Shown: positions 1 through 15,100 of the stretch, piece after piece
Layout of the letters: every line of letters starts with the position of its first letter
How positions within the stretch are numbered: the first letter of the stretch is position 1
NCBI GenBank assembly: GCA_038380795.1
Contig: CM076260.1
Span: 80,513,843 to 80,577,842 of the forward strand
Length of the DNA stretch: 64,000 nt
Reading direction: 5' to 3'
Source of the DNA: Pyrocephalus nanus
Lineage: Eukaryota > Chordata > Aves > Passeriformes > Tyrannidae
Position numbers and translations under genes: made by a program
The notes under the pieces: generated by a model
Seen by the model: only the letters and a program-made list of their open reading frames with translations
What the model was told of the DNA's origin: nothing
Database searches by the model: none

Positions 1-117
1 TTCCTAACCAAACTTCTCCAATTTTGGACAATACTTTACTGATGAAAGTTGCTCGTGTATGCACATTTCCTGCATTAGCCTGTCGTGTCACTGTTGATAA
101 TGGCTTTGGCCTTGACA
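1..117 (-). CDS. AHCTF1: AHCTF1 exon 25, partial at window edge
   Basis: The acceptor tacag is followed by [10 protein letters not shown] (residue 1029 onward) and later VLSKIGEVW, matching the linker after the ELYS helical domain. The exon runs off the left edge, so the rest of this exon and the C-terminal half are not visible. Confidence 0.93.
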
Positions 118-3100
118 CTGTAAAGCAAGAGAAAAAACATCAGCCTTGTGTAACCAAAGTGACAACTGATTGACCACAATGTTGCCACCCTCTAAAAATT
201 ACCTTCTCTTAAGACTGATGAAGGCAAACGGTAAGGCTTGGCTCTCTCTACAGCCAGCTTCCTTTGAACTCTAGGAAGGATCTTGCCATATTGGTCTAAC
301 AGAGAATTTCTGGCAACTGCTCTCTCTCTCAAGCGAGGATCACGATCATTCTGACAAACAACACGCAGAAAGCAAGATGTTAACTATTTACAAGAAGTTC
401 ATTGCACGGTACTATCTCTGCTCTTCCTAATTAGGGCCTAAATTTGCTCTACAGATACAGTAAAATAAGTCCACTGCACAGAATCACAGCAAGTTTTCTA
501 TCCAGTGGCACAGACCAATTTCATCTGGTAGTTCAAGCAAAGTTCATGGAAGACTAATTAAAAAAAACAACCAAACAAAAAAAAAAAAAAAAAAAAAAAA
601 AACAAACAAAAAAAAAACACACCACCAACTAAAACTTACCATTTGTATTTCACCTGTGGAGCATTCAGACTGCTCTCAGCTACAAAAACGAGACACAACA
701 TACAACATACACTACAATACACAGAAACAAGTGACATAACTTCTGTAGTCTAAACAATACATAACATAGGGATCTGAGGAACTGAAGGAACAGACGAGCT
801 GGTAAGAACAGATACATATTTATTCCTCAGGTGCAAAGAAACTACTTTAAATGGAGTCAACCACGGTCTGTAACACCTAATTTACAACTTCACAAAGCAG
901 CTTTGCAGTAGTTTAGGTTCAGTTTAGTATTTCAGTAGTTCAGCTTTTAGGTTTAGTTGTAACTTGAAGTGTAGGAACTTATTCCTAGTCTTCCAAAGAA
1001 CGATACAAGAAACAAAGCAGGCCTTTTACTGAGGACTATCAAAACTGGTTAGTTACACCAAGAGAAACTTGCACACTCAACAGGACTTCTACCCTTACCA
1101 GAAGATTAACCTTCATTGTCTGATTCAGCTGCAGTGCAGGGATATAGTTGGCACGCTGCAGATGGTGGACTAAAAGGAATTCATGATTCTGAACACCAGC
1201 GTTGGTCTGCAAAAACTTCTCCAGACACTCCTGTAAGAAATAACACAGCACAAAAATCTATTATGATCCTGCCTCTTCTCTTGCCAAAGAGACGATTAAA
1301 ACCTTTTTTTGTCTTCTCCAAACTTACTTTTTCAGTGTCTGTGAACGGCAGCTTCAGTAAATCTTCCATTAGCCCCATCTCCTGACAGATTTCATACATG
1401 TGCTTTAACAGCTCTTCTACGTTCAACTTAGTGGTGTGTTGCTGCAACAGACCCCAAGCCTCCACCATGCACCTGTAGGTAATTTTTGGGAGATGGAAAG
1501 GAATGGGAACAGTATAAAACCAAAATGATACTCCAAAGTCATTGTACTCATTCAAAGATTAAAGGAAATGTAGAGGAACACAATTTGTATTATCTCTTCT
1601 CCCCTTTCCCAGTATCTGAATGCCCAAACAGTGGGATGGATTTCCTTACCTATTGGACAACAACACAGTGAGGAAAAGCCGCACTTCACTACTGCTTGAC
1701 ATGGATGGCTTCATCATCTGCATGTACCTGAGGGCTCGCCTGTGCTCTCCTTGGCACATGAGGGACTGAATAATTCTCGTGTGCTGCCATGGCACAGTTT
1801 TGATTGTAGCTGGATGGAAGAGCAGGGCCAGAGAATTCTGCACAAGTCAGAGACCACATTTGTTAGAATATTTACAGACACACATGCAACACATACAGTC
1901 TACACTTTCTTAAGCAAGGCTGGAGGTGGGTTAAACACACTGAGATGTCTAATGAAATGTTTGATCCAGGACATGTCAATAAACATTCTTCACTATTTCT
2001 ACAGAAAAAATGTAGTTAGCCATATGGAACAAAGTGAGTGTTTTAAAAGGAGCAATTCAGACTTTTCTACATTAACAAATCTTTCTGCACAAACATTCCT
2101 TTTTTACAAATGCATTACTAAATAATAACTTACAGCTCCACATGCTAGAGAAGTGTTACAAAAATGCTTCTAAAGTTTCAATATCTCCTAATATCTAAGC
2201 ACCAATGTCTTAAAAATAATTATATTGATTACAGCTCTGCACTGCGTATCTAAGTAAACTGTTACACACTTACTTCATAATCATTGTGATCTAGAAGCCA
2301 AAACCCTTGAATAAGCTTAACGAGACCCCAAGGGATAGCAAAGGCAGTTGGAAAGGAGTCGATGGAAGTTTCTGTTTTATTTGGAAAGGAATGCATGATA
2401 TCCAACAGCAAGTAAATTGTCTGAGAGTGAGTACCCAATTAAGGTGAATAAATTGGTAAGACCAAAAATTTATCACATTACGTTTAGCAAAACAATGAAA
2501 TGAGAATATAAAAATGGTAGCAAGCAGAAAGTACTATCATGTTAGTATTGCCATTTTGAGTTACTGTAACCTGTTATCTGGAGATAGTCAAGTCCAAACT
2601 ACAAAATCTTACTCTGAATGAATAGCCAGCAAGAAACACTCTTGGATTTCTGTAAGGCAGTCAAAAAGGTGACCATTAGATATTTAAATACTGCTATTAT
2701 AATCTTAGGTCCCTGCTTCAGTCAGTGGAGCTACCGACTGGACACTTGAATGTCAAATGCTTAATTATTAAAGCAAACAAATTCTACAGCTGTTTTGTTT
2801 CCTTCATTTCCAGTGTAAATTATGGTGCCCTTACAATACAATTTCGCACTCACTGAGTGATTCAAACTGGATTTAAAACAGTATGTGGATCCCTCATTTA
2901 CAAGTGTCATTTTCCCTTTCTGCCATCAGTTGTTAGGGTCGTAAGGCAGCTCTCTAGGCTCCCCTCTCAGGTCTCCATGATCCAGCAGCATAAAAATGAG
3001 GTTTCTGCATAATGACGAATGGGCATCTCTTTTCCCTCTTTATTATGCTGTGTGCCAGCAACTTTCAACACAACCAAAACAAGCAGAGTTAGCTGGGATG

Positions 3101-6100
3101 GAAAATGGATGATTTTGGCAAAATCAGGTACTAGACAACCACTATTAGGAATCCTTTTGCTCTGAAGCAGCACCTTTTAGTGCACCATTCTAATACACAG
3201 TCATTTGCTACAGATATGGGTACTTAAAATTTAAGAACTGGAAAATTTTGAGAAAAACTAGGGGAAGTTTTAAACTTGAACTTTTTTTAGGGAACCTGTT
3301 TTCTCATCTCAGAAAAGACTTTGCAATACAACATTTAAAGAAAAAAAAAAAAAAAAAAAGAAATCAGAAAAAATCCAAACTAGAAAGAAATAAAGCAATC
3401 CTTCTGTCCAGGACTTAATTCTATACTAAATGTGTTCACTCACACTGTGTTTGAAGCATTCATTTAAAAACATTGGTAAACACATATGTGACAAACACAT
3501 AAGAACATTTATGTGCCTGTTCTGAAGGTGCAATGGCTAAAACTGGAAAGGATACAATTGCATGTTTGTCACTTTCTTCAACGCTTTCCAGCAAATAGAG
3601 ATCCAGCAGTGCCTGAAATGAAAGATTAAAAGGTTTTCTGTTGCTTCTGTCTTTCAAAATCATTGGCTTTGGGAGACTGCTGCTGCTGCTGGTGGTCCAG
3701 GTTTCAGTGAACAGAACACTCACATGTAAACTAGCAGGTGGGTATTTCCCAGTTCCTCCTTCATCTCTCTGCCACAACTTCTCAACTTGGTCTCCTAACT
3801 GGGAAACCATTCCATCAATCATCAAGCAGTCAGAGTCCCATTTGCCTCTACAATAAAAAGCAGCAAGGATTTAGACAGAATAAACCACTAATTCCAGCCT
3901 CTCAGTGTAACAGATTTCCACCAGTCAAAACAATAAAAAAACCCTCCTGTGAGTCAAAGAAAGGAACATGCCTACACAGGCATGATTATGGCTTGAAATG
4001 CACATGGCAGATATTTCTGTGTTGGAGGAAAGATGGTCTTTACATCACAAGGAATTAGTAAAGGAGTCTTAAGTAGAAATCCAAGAGAAAAGTTGCAAGT
4101 TTATAGGGTTTTCTTTGCTGCTGTATTATATGTAATCCCAAGAAAGCTCAGGCAAAGGGGTTTAAGTGAAAAAATCACCACTCTCCTACAGTCTAACAGA
4201 GGAGGCTTTTCTAGAGCTTTCCTGCAAATCTTACCTTGATAAACGCTCGAGTTTCTGTCGGTGACCAGTATAGTAGCTCTGAATCAAAGGATAATTGTAG
4301 AAAGGTCTAGACAAACGCATATGGTCATCTACAGCCAATAAAGTGAAAGCAAGTTAAAGATGTATTTCAACTAAGACTTCTGACAGAAGATTAGACAAGC
4401 ATCAAGAAGCCTCTGTCATCAAAAATCATCAGAAGAAATGACACCTTTCAACACTACTTTAAGTGTTAGGAAGCCAGGCATAACTTTATTCTGATCAGAG
4501 ATATGCAGCGAATTGTTCCAACTACATACATCCCTGTCAAGGCTTTTCACATATTTATAGTTTTTAGGAAAAAAAGACATTAACGTTCATTGGTTCTAAA
4601 TTACACAGTTTTCTGCATTAATTAGTATTGTATCTTTTACTGATTATCGATCTCTCACCCTTAAAGCGAATTTAGTCTGCAATCTTTGTTCCTCTTATGA
4701 TTCTTCCTCAGACAGAGAGTCTCCAACTCTCAGATTGTAATGTCTTTGTTAATCTCAACTGTATCTTCTGATTACTCCAATATGTCTTTGAAAGACTGTA
4801 AACTTAAGATCCCATATGTCCAGTCTTCAAGTCCCTCAGGCTTTGCTTATTGAATCTTATCAGAACCAGTCCAGAGAAACTCAAAGCTTTGACTGTTTTA
4901 AGATGATACTAATAAGAGTCTATGGAAAGAAACCTAGCCACCCCCTGCCATTAATAAGGAAAATTTATTAAAGCTGTATCATTTCTAACACCTCCAACTC
5001 TCAAAGAATGCAATACTGTTTCTGCCCTTGCTGAAAGAGAACTAAGACAGAAGGTCTGAATGCTTCTTCCTGTATCAAGTTTACTGCTGATGCAGCATTC
5101 AGAGCATATAGTGTAAGCTCAAGTTCACTATTAAATAAATGACTATCAAAGGGAATGGTTTCTGAATGTCCCATGTGAGCATTTTTAAGGTAGTAAGCAA
5201 TTAAGGTTGCCAATAAAATTTATAATCTATTCAAATTAGGAGCATTTCCAAGGTGTATGTTCACCTTGAGCAATAAACAAAAGGTTCAACAAAACATGCA
5301 TATAATGCTTCTACTGTAAAAAAAAGCATTCCAGTATTACAGTTCAGGCTTACCTAAACCCTCAGGAAGGAGACTGGATCGACAGAACCAGATGACCACT
5401 TGTGCATACAAAGAAATGAGGCTAGTTACCAGCTGCTTATTTGTCAAGTCTGTAAAACCTGGAAAAAAAGGCATGAGATGATTTTTGTATTGCAACTCCT
5501 TTCATTTTTACAAAAGTCCCTTCATCAGGCCAAACAAAAAATATAAGGAAACACACTGGAAATCTGTACTTGCATTTGTCCCTCTGGACTGCTTTCCAAT
5601 TTGAAGGAAAATCTCACCATCACAGACAAACAAAACACAAACCCTACAGAGGACTGGATTCACTAAAGATTAAAATGTAACAAAATAAAGCCTGAACTAT
5701 TAGATACACTCAAGAAAAAGACATTTGTTTTTCACATAGGAGAGATTTTTACTATAGCAAAGGGATAGTCATCTTCCCCTCAAGATGTCAACAATAATTT
5801 CTAATAGCAGAAGCTACAGAAGCTCAAGGAACTTACAAGTTACTCATTTCGGCTTCCTTTATATTTTCTAGCCATTTGCACACAACTATAAATTGCTACC
5901 CAAGAGTTAAGAATACTTTTCAGCATTACCACACCCAGTTGCTTACACAGCTCATTGCTGAATCAGTGCAGCCTCCCCTACCCACTCACATCAACTCCAC
6001 ATCCAGCCGTTCCCCTGAAATCAAAGCATCTGAAATCATAGTCCCAACTTCTCAGATTTAAGCCCCTCATCCCATCTCAAGCTGACTCTCTCCCAACCAT

Positions 6101-9100
6101 CCAAAACAGCAAAAGCTCATGTCTCCACACTTACAACCCAACCATCCTTCCAAATCTTCATCAAACACACCAAAGATTTAGCAGTGCTATCACCAACCTT
6201 TCTCAGTAAGCTCTCGTGCTTCTGTCAGAAAACAGTTTAAGACTGTGCTAAGGCTGCTCAAAAGCAACTGGCAGTGCTGAAGGGACTGTAAGGTCTGTGG
6301 GTCAATGAAGTTGCAGGAGCCATCAAACAGCGGAACACCTTGTCAAGAATAAATATTAAATCATTAGTCTACAGGACAACTGCAGAGTTCCAAAGGACAC
6401 TTAAAGAACCACTGGCAGTATCATGTACTGGCAGATCACTGAATAAGATCCTTTAGGAAGGATTATTTTAGGTTTCAAAATGACAACATGAGTACTCACA
6501 TATTTGGTCCAGTTCGTCTTTTGTACAGACTACTTTGTTCCACGTCCACTCAAGAACAAACCGTAAATTAACAGCAGAACTTGGCTGCTCTTTAAAAAGA
6601 GAAAGCAGAAAAGAAATAAATACACAATGTCAAACTAAAACATACAGAACATAAAAATAATGAAAGGGGCATTACCTTCAGAAGTCCAGTGTTTAATACA
6701 TCCAGTCAGAAGTTCTAAAGAACCTGTCTGGACAGCAGCTGACAATACTGCTTCCAACTGCTCCTCCTAAACAGAACAGACAAAATAAAATGAGAACCTC
6801 ACATGCCTCTGATACTTTTGAACCATCCACAGAAGTGTTTATTTCTAAATGGAAACTCATGCAGACATCACAAAGTCAACTAATGCACGTGCAACTAATT
6901 CTACATTCTCTTTTTCTTAATTCTAGTCCTCCTGGACTCCTTGTTGGTCTGAGGAACACAGCAAAATTTTCCTCTGACATTTTAGCTTCCTCCAGGCTAA
7001 TTCCAATCTGCATTTGTGTGCCTCTGTGTTTTAGTCTCCATTTATTGAGTTCCAAGGAACTACTGTCAGTAACATCTTGTGCTAATACCCCTCATGCACT
7101 TTGTGCACACATTTGCCATCAGGAACATGTGAAGGGGACAGAACTAAAACAACTGTGTCTGCATGGAAACAGTGAAGCTCAGGTCAAGCAGCTTGCAGGA
7201 CTATCACAATATGAAGCAGCTTTGACACCTGAAACATTAAGTTGTGATTTAAGTGACAGAAGTGAAGCATCTAAATTCTAAGGGGCTGAGATTTCAGGCA
7301 GTTCAAATACTGCAGTATAACATCATGGCAATCCTTGAGAAGGACAATGCACTGGTATGCACACACATGAGAAATTGGGCAGCAGCTTATTTCAGCTGGT
7401 GTTTAGACACTTCTTGCAGGTGAAATGATCCCACATAACATTTTACATTTTTCTTTTTTTTTTTTCCTTCTGATTTTTTAAAACAAATTCAAAAGTATGT
7501 TTGCCTTCTAGGTAAAATCATAACATTTAAAGAGATTTTTTCACTTCAGAAAGCACATGCTACTTCCACTTTTTTCTGGAAACAGGTTTCAGACAAGGAA
7601 ACACACCAATACTACTTACAGTGGCAAACAAAACTCCAAACCAAGTTTCTTGACCCTAATTCTGAAATTTATCTTTCTAGCATTCAAAAGCAATCCCCAC
7701 TCAAATGCCTAACAAGTCTCTGAACAATAGAGTCACAATTCAGAAAAGGTCATCACAAAATTTTTTGCTTTCCCAAGTTATTTCCAGACCAGAGTTCACA
7801 CCAGAACATCTAATTGGAAGACAGAACATAAAAGCCTTCATCAGGCTTGAAAAATAAGTGTTCTATGGGCTGGGTCAGCTTGCCAAGAAATTTATTTTAG
7901 CTACTGCACTCTGCTGAAGTGCTATTTGCTGTAGCACAGTTCCACAGAGTGGTGGCAAATCCTACAGGAAGATGAGGGCAGGGGAAGACTGCTCTCTCCT
8001 TCCTACTGCTCACTGCTATGAGTATGATGAGTAGCCAACCATTTAGCTTTGACTCGGTCTCAGGAAAGACAGGCTATTCATCACAAAGGCTCCTTCTCTC
8101 ATGGAACTCTTCAGATGAGAGAAGATGTTGCACTGCAAATGGAAAATCCATGATAGATGATGGAGGGATGTGAAGTCACAACGATGGGACATAAACCAGA
8201 CAGAAGGTATTGGTGTAGTGAGATAAAAGTGATGCAGGTGTTGCAGCAACAAGAGGAGGAAACTAGTCTACCATAGCTCAAGGTCAAGGCTACAGAGATG
8301 AAGATTACTACAGAAAAGCCTACTGATGAAGGGAAAATGAAGGTAAGTGGTGATGAAATTGTCAGAGCCGACAATAGCAACTGGATAGCACTGCCCGCTT
8401 TCTGGGAAGCAAATGATCGTGCCTAGTGCAGCAAGCTGGCGTCCGCAATAGCTCGGCCTGAGGGAGGCACCCCATCGTCAGCTACTGCACTGAACTCAGT
8501 GCTCTGAGACACTGACAGGAACAAAGGCTGTTCCAAGGGAAAGACGCTTTCCAACGCACATGACCAGTACTGACTGCACACTTCCTTGTGCGTGGAACTA
8601 ACAGATGGGTCTCTAAAGACAGACCTTCTCGGACTGTTTCCAGTTCAACTCAGTAGTTTGGATCTAATAAAACTTCTACTTTTGCTAACTAAAGTCAACA
8701 CCTGCCTTTAAATGCAACTTGCAAAACACGTAAAAATCAGATGATCATGTAGCCTCTACAGTCCTGTTAGAAAAAATGGATGTATTTTCCCCTGGATTCC
8801 CCAACATACACTGACCTGACTCAAACTGGATGGCTGGACATCAACCAGCCTTGGAGATAACAAGCCAGCTACAAGACACCTGGTGTAGCTGTCATGAATG
8901 GCTTCACTTATTAAAGGACCAGATTTCTTCAAAAACTTCAAGGTCTGAAACATCAATAAAAAACACAGGTTAAGACAGCATTCAATCACTAAAGTTCTGG
9001 ATAATCACTAACAGAAATAATATTAACTTTCACTTAAATTGTCAGAAAGCTGCATCAGTAGTAGGCTCTAGGTTAGCAATTTGAGTAAGCATTGCTATGC

Positions 9101-12100
9101 AGAGTCTCAAAGACAGCAGCCAAACTAATAGTTCCAGATTATAAAAAAACATAGAATAGAATACCTATTGGAATAATTAGAATACCTAATGGAACTAATA
9201 GTTCCAGATTATAAAAAAACTTGGAAGAATGTAGAATACCAGCCCTTGCAATGCTGAAGGAAGGATATTCTAGTTTCTCTGTCAAAACACATGCCTTGCG
9301 TTTCCCTGAACACTGACACAAATTACATTCTACAGAAGCTAAAACTAATACAGTGTCAAATCGCTCTCTGAAAGACCCTTTCTGTGCTTGTTTGTGTGGA
9401 AGCTGATTTAGAAGGAAATATTTAGTGAGCTGAAACTTAATTCAAAAGGATTTATCACAACCTGTGCAGTGGCTCACAAGTTATAATTTGGCCTTTATTT
9501 CTTCTTCAACAGTTAAATAATTTTTCCTTTTCTCCATTCTGTCCTCCTTTCTCAAGGTAATGAAGGATCAAAACCTAACTCCAGACTGTGCAGATAGTCT
9601 GACTGATGGGTAATCAAGAACTAACTGCTTTCCCCAACTTCCACAACACTTCTGTTCTTGCTCCAACAGCAATATTACATTCCTTTCCAGGCATTCCATC
9701 CCTGCCTGTGCTTCCCTGAAACAGTACTATTTGCATAAAACTGGCAGGATATGATTACAGTTAGGCATGTAGACAGACAGGATGAGCATAAAATGGTCTC
9801 TGGCCCTCAAAGCAGTGCAGGAGAAAACCTGGAGAAGGCACATCTCCTGAAATTCTCAATAAAGATACAGTAAAAAAAGTCACCTCTTTCTGAAAGCCGG
9901 TGCAAGTCAGGTGAACAACTCCAGAGTTCAGCAAGCACGTAACATCTGCAGAAACAAGGAATGCTTGACAACCTTCAATACTCTGATCACTTACAAACTT
10001 CCTTTAAAAATTATTTTTGTCTGTAGAAACTTTATCTGTAGAGCTACCCAACTGCTGTGCTTTGTGCCTCAGCTCAAAGTCATTTTATCTTGTAACCATC
10101 AGCCCTTCACAGGCTACATTACAAAAGCACCAAAACTCAGCAGACTGTCAGATACGTCTCACAATGTTGAAGACCTTGTTAGTGTGAGGTAATCAGGTTT
10201 GTGCGGGCTTGGGGTTTTTTGTTTGTTTTGTTTTTGGCATGACAAACGATGAACAAGAAAGATAACCACTAAGTGGCATTTGACCTCAACTGAAATTTGT
10301 CACTATTCAAAGCAGTGAAATACCTACCAAAGTTATAGGTGCTTGGATTAAAAAACTGTTCGGGTGGTGGATAAGAAGGAGGAACTCCCCGACTTAAACT
10401 CCGCTCATGTACCAGAATATCCAAAATGAGGTTTGGAGAAGTCATGCTTATTACAGTATCCAGTGACCACAATGCAAAGTAGGGGCAATCATGAAGGAAT
10501 TCTTCTGGCCTGAAAGAAAACAAGTGCAGAAGCTAAACACCAACTTTCAAATTACTTACTTGTGGGGATATTGAAAACCACTGAATAAAATCCTACCTCA
10601 GTGAGTCTGGCATTTGAGCATGATACCAGCGATTGATGTCAAATACACCCAAATAAGTAGATGGTTTTCCCTGACCATATGTATTCACTTGCCAACTGAA
10701 GATTGATACACTGGTGTCAGGAGAGATTACTGTCAAAGACAAGATATCATTCCTTATTGTAGAAAATACAAAATACTTGCTGTTTTTAAAACACCACATT
10801 CTATATTAGCTTAATTCTGTCACTTCACTCTTGAAAGACAGTATTTCACTAAGAATGAGAAAAATGATTTACAGAATATCAAACATCTCAGCGATAGGTT
10901 TCAGTCATACCGTCTCTTTTTCTCGTCCAAGTAGTATCAGTTCTAAGCCAAACCAAATATACAATTATTAGCTAATTAGAGTTTTTTATCTGGATGATCA
11001 ATAAAGATATTAAACAGAACTGGCTCCAATACTATAAGCCCTCTGGAACACCACTAGTGATCAGCTACCAATTGGATGCAGCCATAGGTTTGATCAGGAA
11101 AAAAAAAAAATACAGGTAACATTCCTAAGCAACAGCAAGAACAATCTTACTGTTCAAAGACAACAACTGGCAGAACAAACTGACTGACCAGCATTATACA
11201 GATGACCCCACCATACATCCTTCTAGCATGCCACCAAACATAAAGTAAAACCTATTTTTTTCCCTTAAAGAATGATGTTTAGAGAAATAAAAAAGTCCCA
11301 CATAACTTCAGCAAACAACTCTTCTTTTTAAATACTCCCAATGAGCTCAGCTAGACAGATATTGAAGACTGTGGGTACAGAACAGCACTCATTGCTTAGA
11401 TTTCCAAACCATGCAGCTTAGAATAACCAAACATGGACATCAGAACAAACCTTCATTAACGCTGTCCTCTCTGTCAACATGGTTGCGAAATTTTTCTATG
11501 GTCTGACAGCTGAGTAATTTAGTATTGCTGGTCTGCCCTCTTAAGGGAAAGATCCCACCAGTGAGATCTAAACTGTACCTTTCATCACAGTACTCCAAAC
11601 CCTGGCAGGGAAAAAACCAAAATCATTAGATCTACTAGGAAAGAATGTAGATAGCTAATATAAAATGCATATTATACACTATTTATTTTCCAGGAGCTTA
11701 CCTCTGATGGAAATAAAAACTATACTTGACATGCAAGAGAATTAAGTGTCAAACTGTAACAGGTAAGTTTGGCTGTTCGCACATTTTAAAATTACCATTT
11801 CCTTAGCCAAACTTTGCTCTGAAGTACACAGTTCTTTTCTTTTTTTCCAGGAATTTTGGAAATAACAGACACATGCACAGTAGATAAGAAAAACTAAACA
11901 TATCTCTTTGAAAAAGTAACGTGAAGTCTAAGCAATGAATCTCATCTTTATTACAGAATGACTAATCACTAAAATCAATTTTAATAAAAGATGTTGTCCT
12001 GAACAAGAAGTCCACCATTCCGAAAGACAGTTCCACAAGATAAAGCACTATTATTACATAAACTTGTTCAGGCTTTCATTTTAATGGCTAGAAATTTCAG

Positions 12101-15100
12101 CTTTAATTCATATATGAAGAGCCAACCCCACACAAAGTTGGTGCAGAGGGGAAGGAGAAAAGAGCATCAAACAAGTTTTTAAGAAAATCACATTTTTTAA
12201 AATTTTCCACACTGGGGAAAGCAAATATAAGTTAAGAAACTCCATTGCATGGAATACGTTAAGTAATGACTTGAGGGGGGTATATTGTCAGTAGTTTATA
12301 TCAGGTCTCGGCATAAAGCTACAAGTGGCACATCTGGAAGCCAGCTGAGGAACCTGTCTTTTCAGAGGGTCCAGATGTTCAGCTCTCTCTTCAACAGCCT
12401 CCTAAGAATGGTTCCTGTTGCAATCTTCCAACGCACTCACCACAGGGGAGCAGAAACAGCAGGGGAGTAAAAGATTGCAAATTCAGGGAATGGTGCCTGA
12501 CACTACTTATAAGCCTGTCAGTGTACTACTGCTTACATAGTCTGTAGGATTCAGTGTCTTACATTAACTACACAAGTTTTTCAGTTTCCAAACACAATAA
12601 TGATTTTTAATCGCTTTGTGAGTTTCGGTTATTTTTAAAGAGCGTCAACTGGACTTTCTAGTAGATCCATTTTTAAAGGCTGATGAAACCTTTCAACCAT
12701 CTGAAGTAAAAACTGACATTTTTCACATCTTGTTCAGAGAAATAAGACAACCAAGACAAAACCCTGCCAAAAAGTTAAAGGTCCTACATTTTAACATTAA
12801 AGTGTTCAGACAGAAAAAAGTAGCCATGAGAAAAAGAGACAATTTCTTTTCTTTACAATGCAGCACACAGTAAAAATTATTGTCTTTGTCACTGCTAAAA
12901 CTGTAGCTGAAAATAACTTTTAAAAGAGGTTAAAGCAAAGCAGAAATTAGAAGTCTTGAGAAAGATTAAAGAAACTTTCTCCTCTCAACCTGCCAAAGTG
13001 CTTAGAGTGCTACAAGAGAAGCAGCAGTGAACTGCAATGAAAGTCCTTTTAAAATTAAAAAAAAAAAAAACAAAGCACAACAAAAAAACAGGGTGCTCTG
13101 TTCATCTAGAGCACTGTATATTTCTGTCATTAAAAAACTGCACAGAGATGACATCTATATTTAGAACAAGTTGAACCTCTTGAAGATATTTCTACTTTGT
13201 CATCATGATAGATGAAGAATTTTAAAGAAACATCACCTTCTCCAAACACCTAACCTTTATCTGTTCAAAAGCAACACTTAAAAATAAGGAAGGAACTTTC
13301 CTATACATAAGGAGAAAGGGACAAAATTTAAACTCATTCAAAAAAATTCAAAATGTTCTGTCTCTATAAAATCAAGAGCACCACAATCCAATAATCACCT
13401 CAATTTCATTCCATACTTAATGAGAATATGCAAGATGAAGTACCAAGATGAAGTACCAAATAGGAGGAAAGACTTGCTCTGAATTAAGATTCCTTTCCTA
13501 TCAAAAAGATCTTGGAAGAATTTCAAGCACACTACTGAACAGAATTATGCATTATACAGGTGCCTCTCAGATCTGTTATGTATATGAGACCTAATGATAC
13601 CTCATCTATATTTTAAACACATCATCTCTGGAACCAGTTCTAAAAATTTACAGAGACTCTTGTGACCAAATCATACCACTGTTCATTGCATTTACGTCTT
13701 TTGCTGGTTTAAAGAGTAGATTTCATAGGTGACCCTGGAAAAAGGTTGAAGAGAGTTATCTTTACAGCTGCTAAGTTTCAGGATCAAAGCTTAAGAGACA
13801 CTGTAGGTATGTGTTATTTGGAGTCCAGCTGACAGAGCTCAAAACAAGACTATAAAATGGAGAACAGAAAAGAACAGATATACATGACCATATTTTAAGA
13901 AAGAGAGAGAAGCTTCTTCATTTCTACAGTTTGGTTACTCAAAGCTATTCAAAGCCCTGTCTTCTCTTCCTCCATGCCATTCATATAATCTTTAAATTAA
14001 GAGTAATTTCATTTGTAAGAGCTGTTCCTCTTCAGGAATTGAATGCATACAGACTCTGCAGATGAATCTCGTTGGAATACTATGACACTGCAATATAAAA
14101 TTTATGGCTTCACTAAGGGCAGATTGTGTCTGACCAATCTGGTGGCCTTCTATGATGAAGTGACTGCAACAATCAACAACGGAAGACACCGATATCATCT
14201 ACTTAAGACTTCTGTAAGGCCTTTGACACAATCAAGACATCATCTCTAAATTGAAGAGACATGGATTTGAAGGGTGGACTATTCAGTGGATAAGGAAGTG
14301 GTCGAATGGACACAGCCAGAGTTGTGGTCAATGGCTCTATCTCCAGGTGTAGGCCAACGCTGAGTGATGTCCCTCAGGGCTCTCCTGGGACCAATGCTCT
14401 TCAATATCTTCACCAATGACAAAAACAACGAGATCAAGTGCACCTTAAGAAAGTTTGCAAATGACACAAACCTGAGCAGTGCAGTTGACACAAGAGTTGA
14501 GAAGAGCAGGATGCTGTCCAGATGGACCTGGACAAGCTTAAGAATGGGTCCATGCAAATGTAACGTAAGTCAGCAAGAAAAAGAGCAAGGTGTTGCACCT
14601 TGGTTGGGGCAATCCCAGACACACACAGACTGCGAGAACTCACTGAGAGCAGCCTTGCCAAGAAGGACCTTGGGGTTTTGGTGGACAAGAAGCTGGACAT
14701 GAACCAGCAACGTGCACTCGTAGCCCAGGAGTCCAACATCATCCTGGGAGACCTCAGTGTAGCCTTTCTGCACTTTAAGGAAGCTTATGAGAGAAACTGA
14801 CATTTTACAAGGATAGACAGTGATAGGACAAGGGGGAAGGAGTTTTCAACTAAAAGAGGAGATTTAAATTAGATGTTAGGAAGAAATTCTCTACTGGGAG
14901 GGTGGTGACGACCAGGAACAGGCTACCCAGAAATGTTTTAGATGTCAAATCCCTGGAAGTGTTCAAGGCCAGAATGGATGGGGCCATGAGGGACCTGATC
15001 TAGTAAGTAGCATTCACACCCATGGCAGGGAGTTGGAATTAGATGAACTTTAAGTCTTCCAATCAAAACAATGCTATGATTCCACAACTGTAGGAATTGT

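Noticed and set aside
6790..7281. 163-codon plus-strand open frame in AHCTF1 intron 12
   Set aside because: Intronic, antisense, no domain; consistent with chance.
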